Below, one piece after another: positions 32,989 to 33,037 of a DNA stretch of 33,037 nt; the stretch's first letter is position 1; every line of letters begins with the position of its first letter. The notes beneath the pieces were generated by a model that saw only the letters and a list, made by a program, of their open reading frames with translations, searched no databases and was not told the origin of the DNA. This stretch comes from Collinsella aerofaciens (lineage in GTDB: Bacteria; Actinomycetota; Coriobacteriia; Coriobacteriales; Coriobacteriaceae): positions 1-33,037 of the forward strand of contig RQCP01000051.1 in the NCBI GenBank assembly GCA_008668235.1. The letters run 5' to 3'. The translations under genes and the position numbers were made by a program.

Positions 32989-33037
32989 GTGGGGGAGGCG
33001 GGTTAGGGCGGGCCGCGATCGTGGAGGTGGTGGGTGG

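Overview
The window looks like a chromosomal segment of a high-GC anaerobic gut actinobacterium, most likely Collinsella or a close relative in the Coriobacteriia. That is inferred from gene content (agmatine deiminase, pyruvate formate-lyase, sucrose-type PTS, GH32 enzymes), the GC-rich codon use, and the many GC-rich palindromes between genes. No rRNA, tRNA, CRISPR array, transposase gene or phage gene is visible.

Layout: 1-3270 holds an amino-acid/polyamine antiporter and agmatine deiminase on the + strand, with a repeated structured element on each side. 3626-4657 is a DAHP synthase (-). 5240-9908 is a MarR regulator followed by a heterodimeric ABC exporter (- strand operon, overlapping genes). 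10177-12048 is an SDR dehydrogenase and a 2-keto-3-deoxygluconate-type permease. 12519-14907 encodes pyruvate formate-lyase as two polypeptides: a 683-aa catalytic part and an 83-aa glycyl-radical part. 15319-20937 is a LacI-regulated cassette for sucrose or fructo-oligosaccharides (LacI, atypical GH32, PTS EIIBC, canonical GH32). A DegV protein (21213-22067) and the PFL-activating enzyme (22254-23072) follow. 23393-25959 carries a membrane-anchored serine hydrolase, MTA/SAH nucleosidase and the GTPase EngB. 26061-27408 is a lower-GC DUF3990/Xre pair that resembles a toxin-antitoxin module. 27550-32844 is an aspartate-family amino acid cluster: thrB and thrC on -, lysC and asd on +.

Pathways: lysC and asd make aspartate semialdehyde. 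thrB and thrC turn homoserine into threonine; homoserine dehydrogenase is not in the window. The sugar cassette would deliver phosphorylated sucrose-type sugars to glycolysis, and the split PFL with its activase would convert the resulting pyruvate to acetyl-CoA and formate.

The most notable observations are the split PFL with hairpins between its two genes, a repeated two-hairpin element whose stems covary between the two copies (1-139 and 3485-3624), and several other families of intergenic palindromes. Two of these share a conserved 13-nt loop, one pair bounds a 239-bp segment with 32-nt inverted ends, and several long hairpins sit directly behind stop codons. All assignments come from reading the sequence; no database search was possible.
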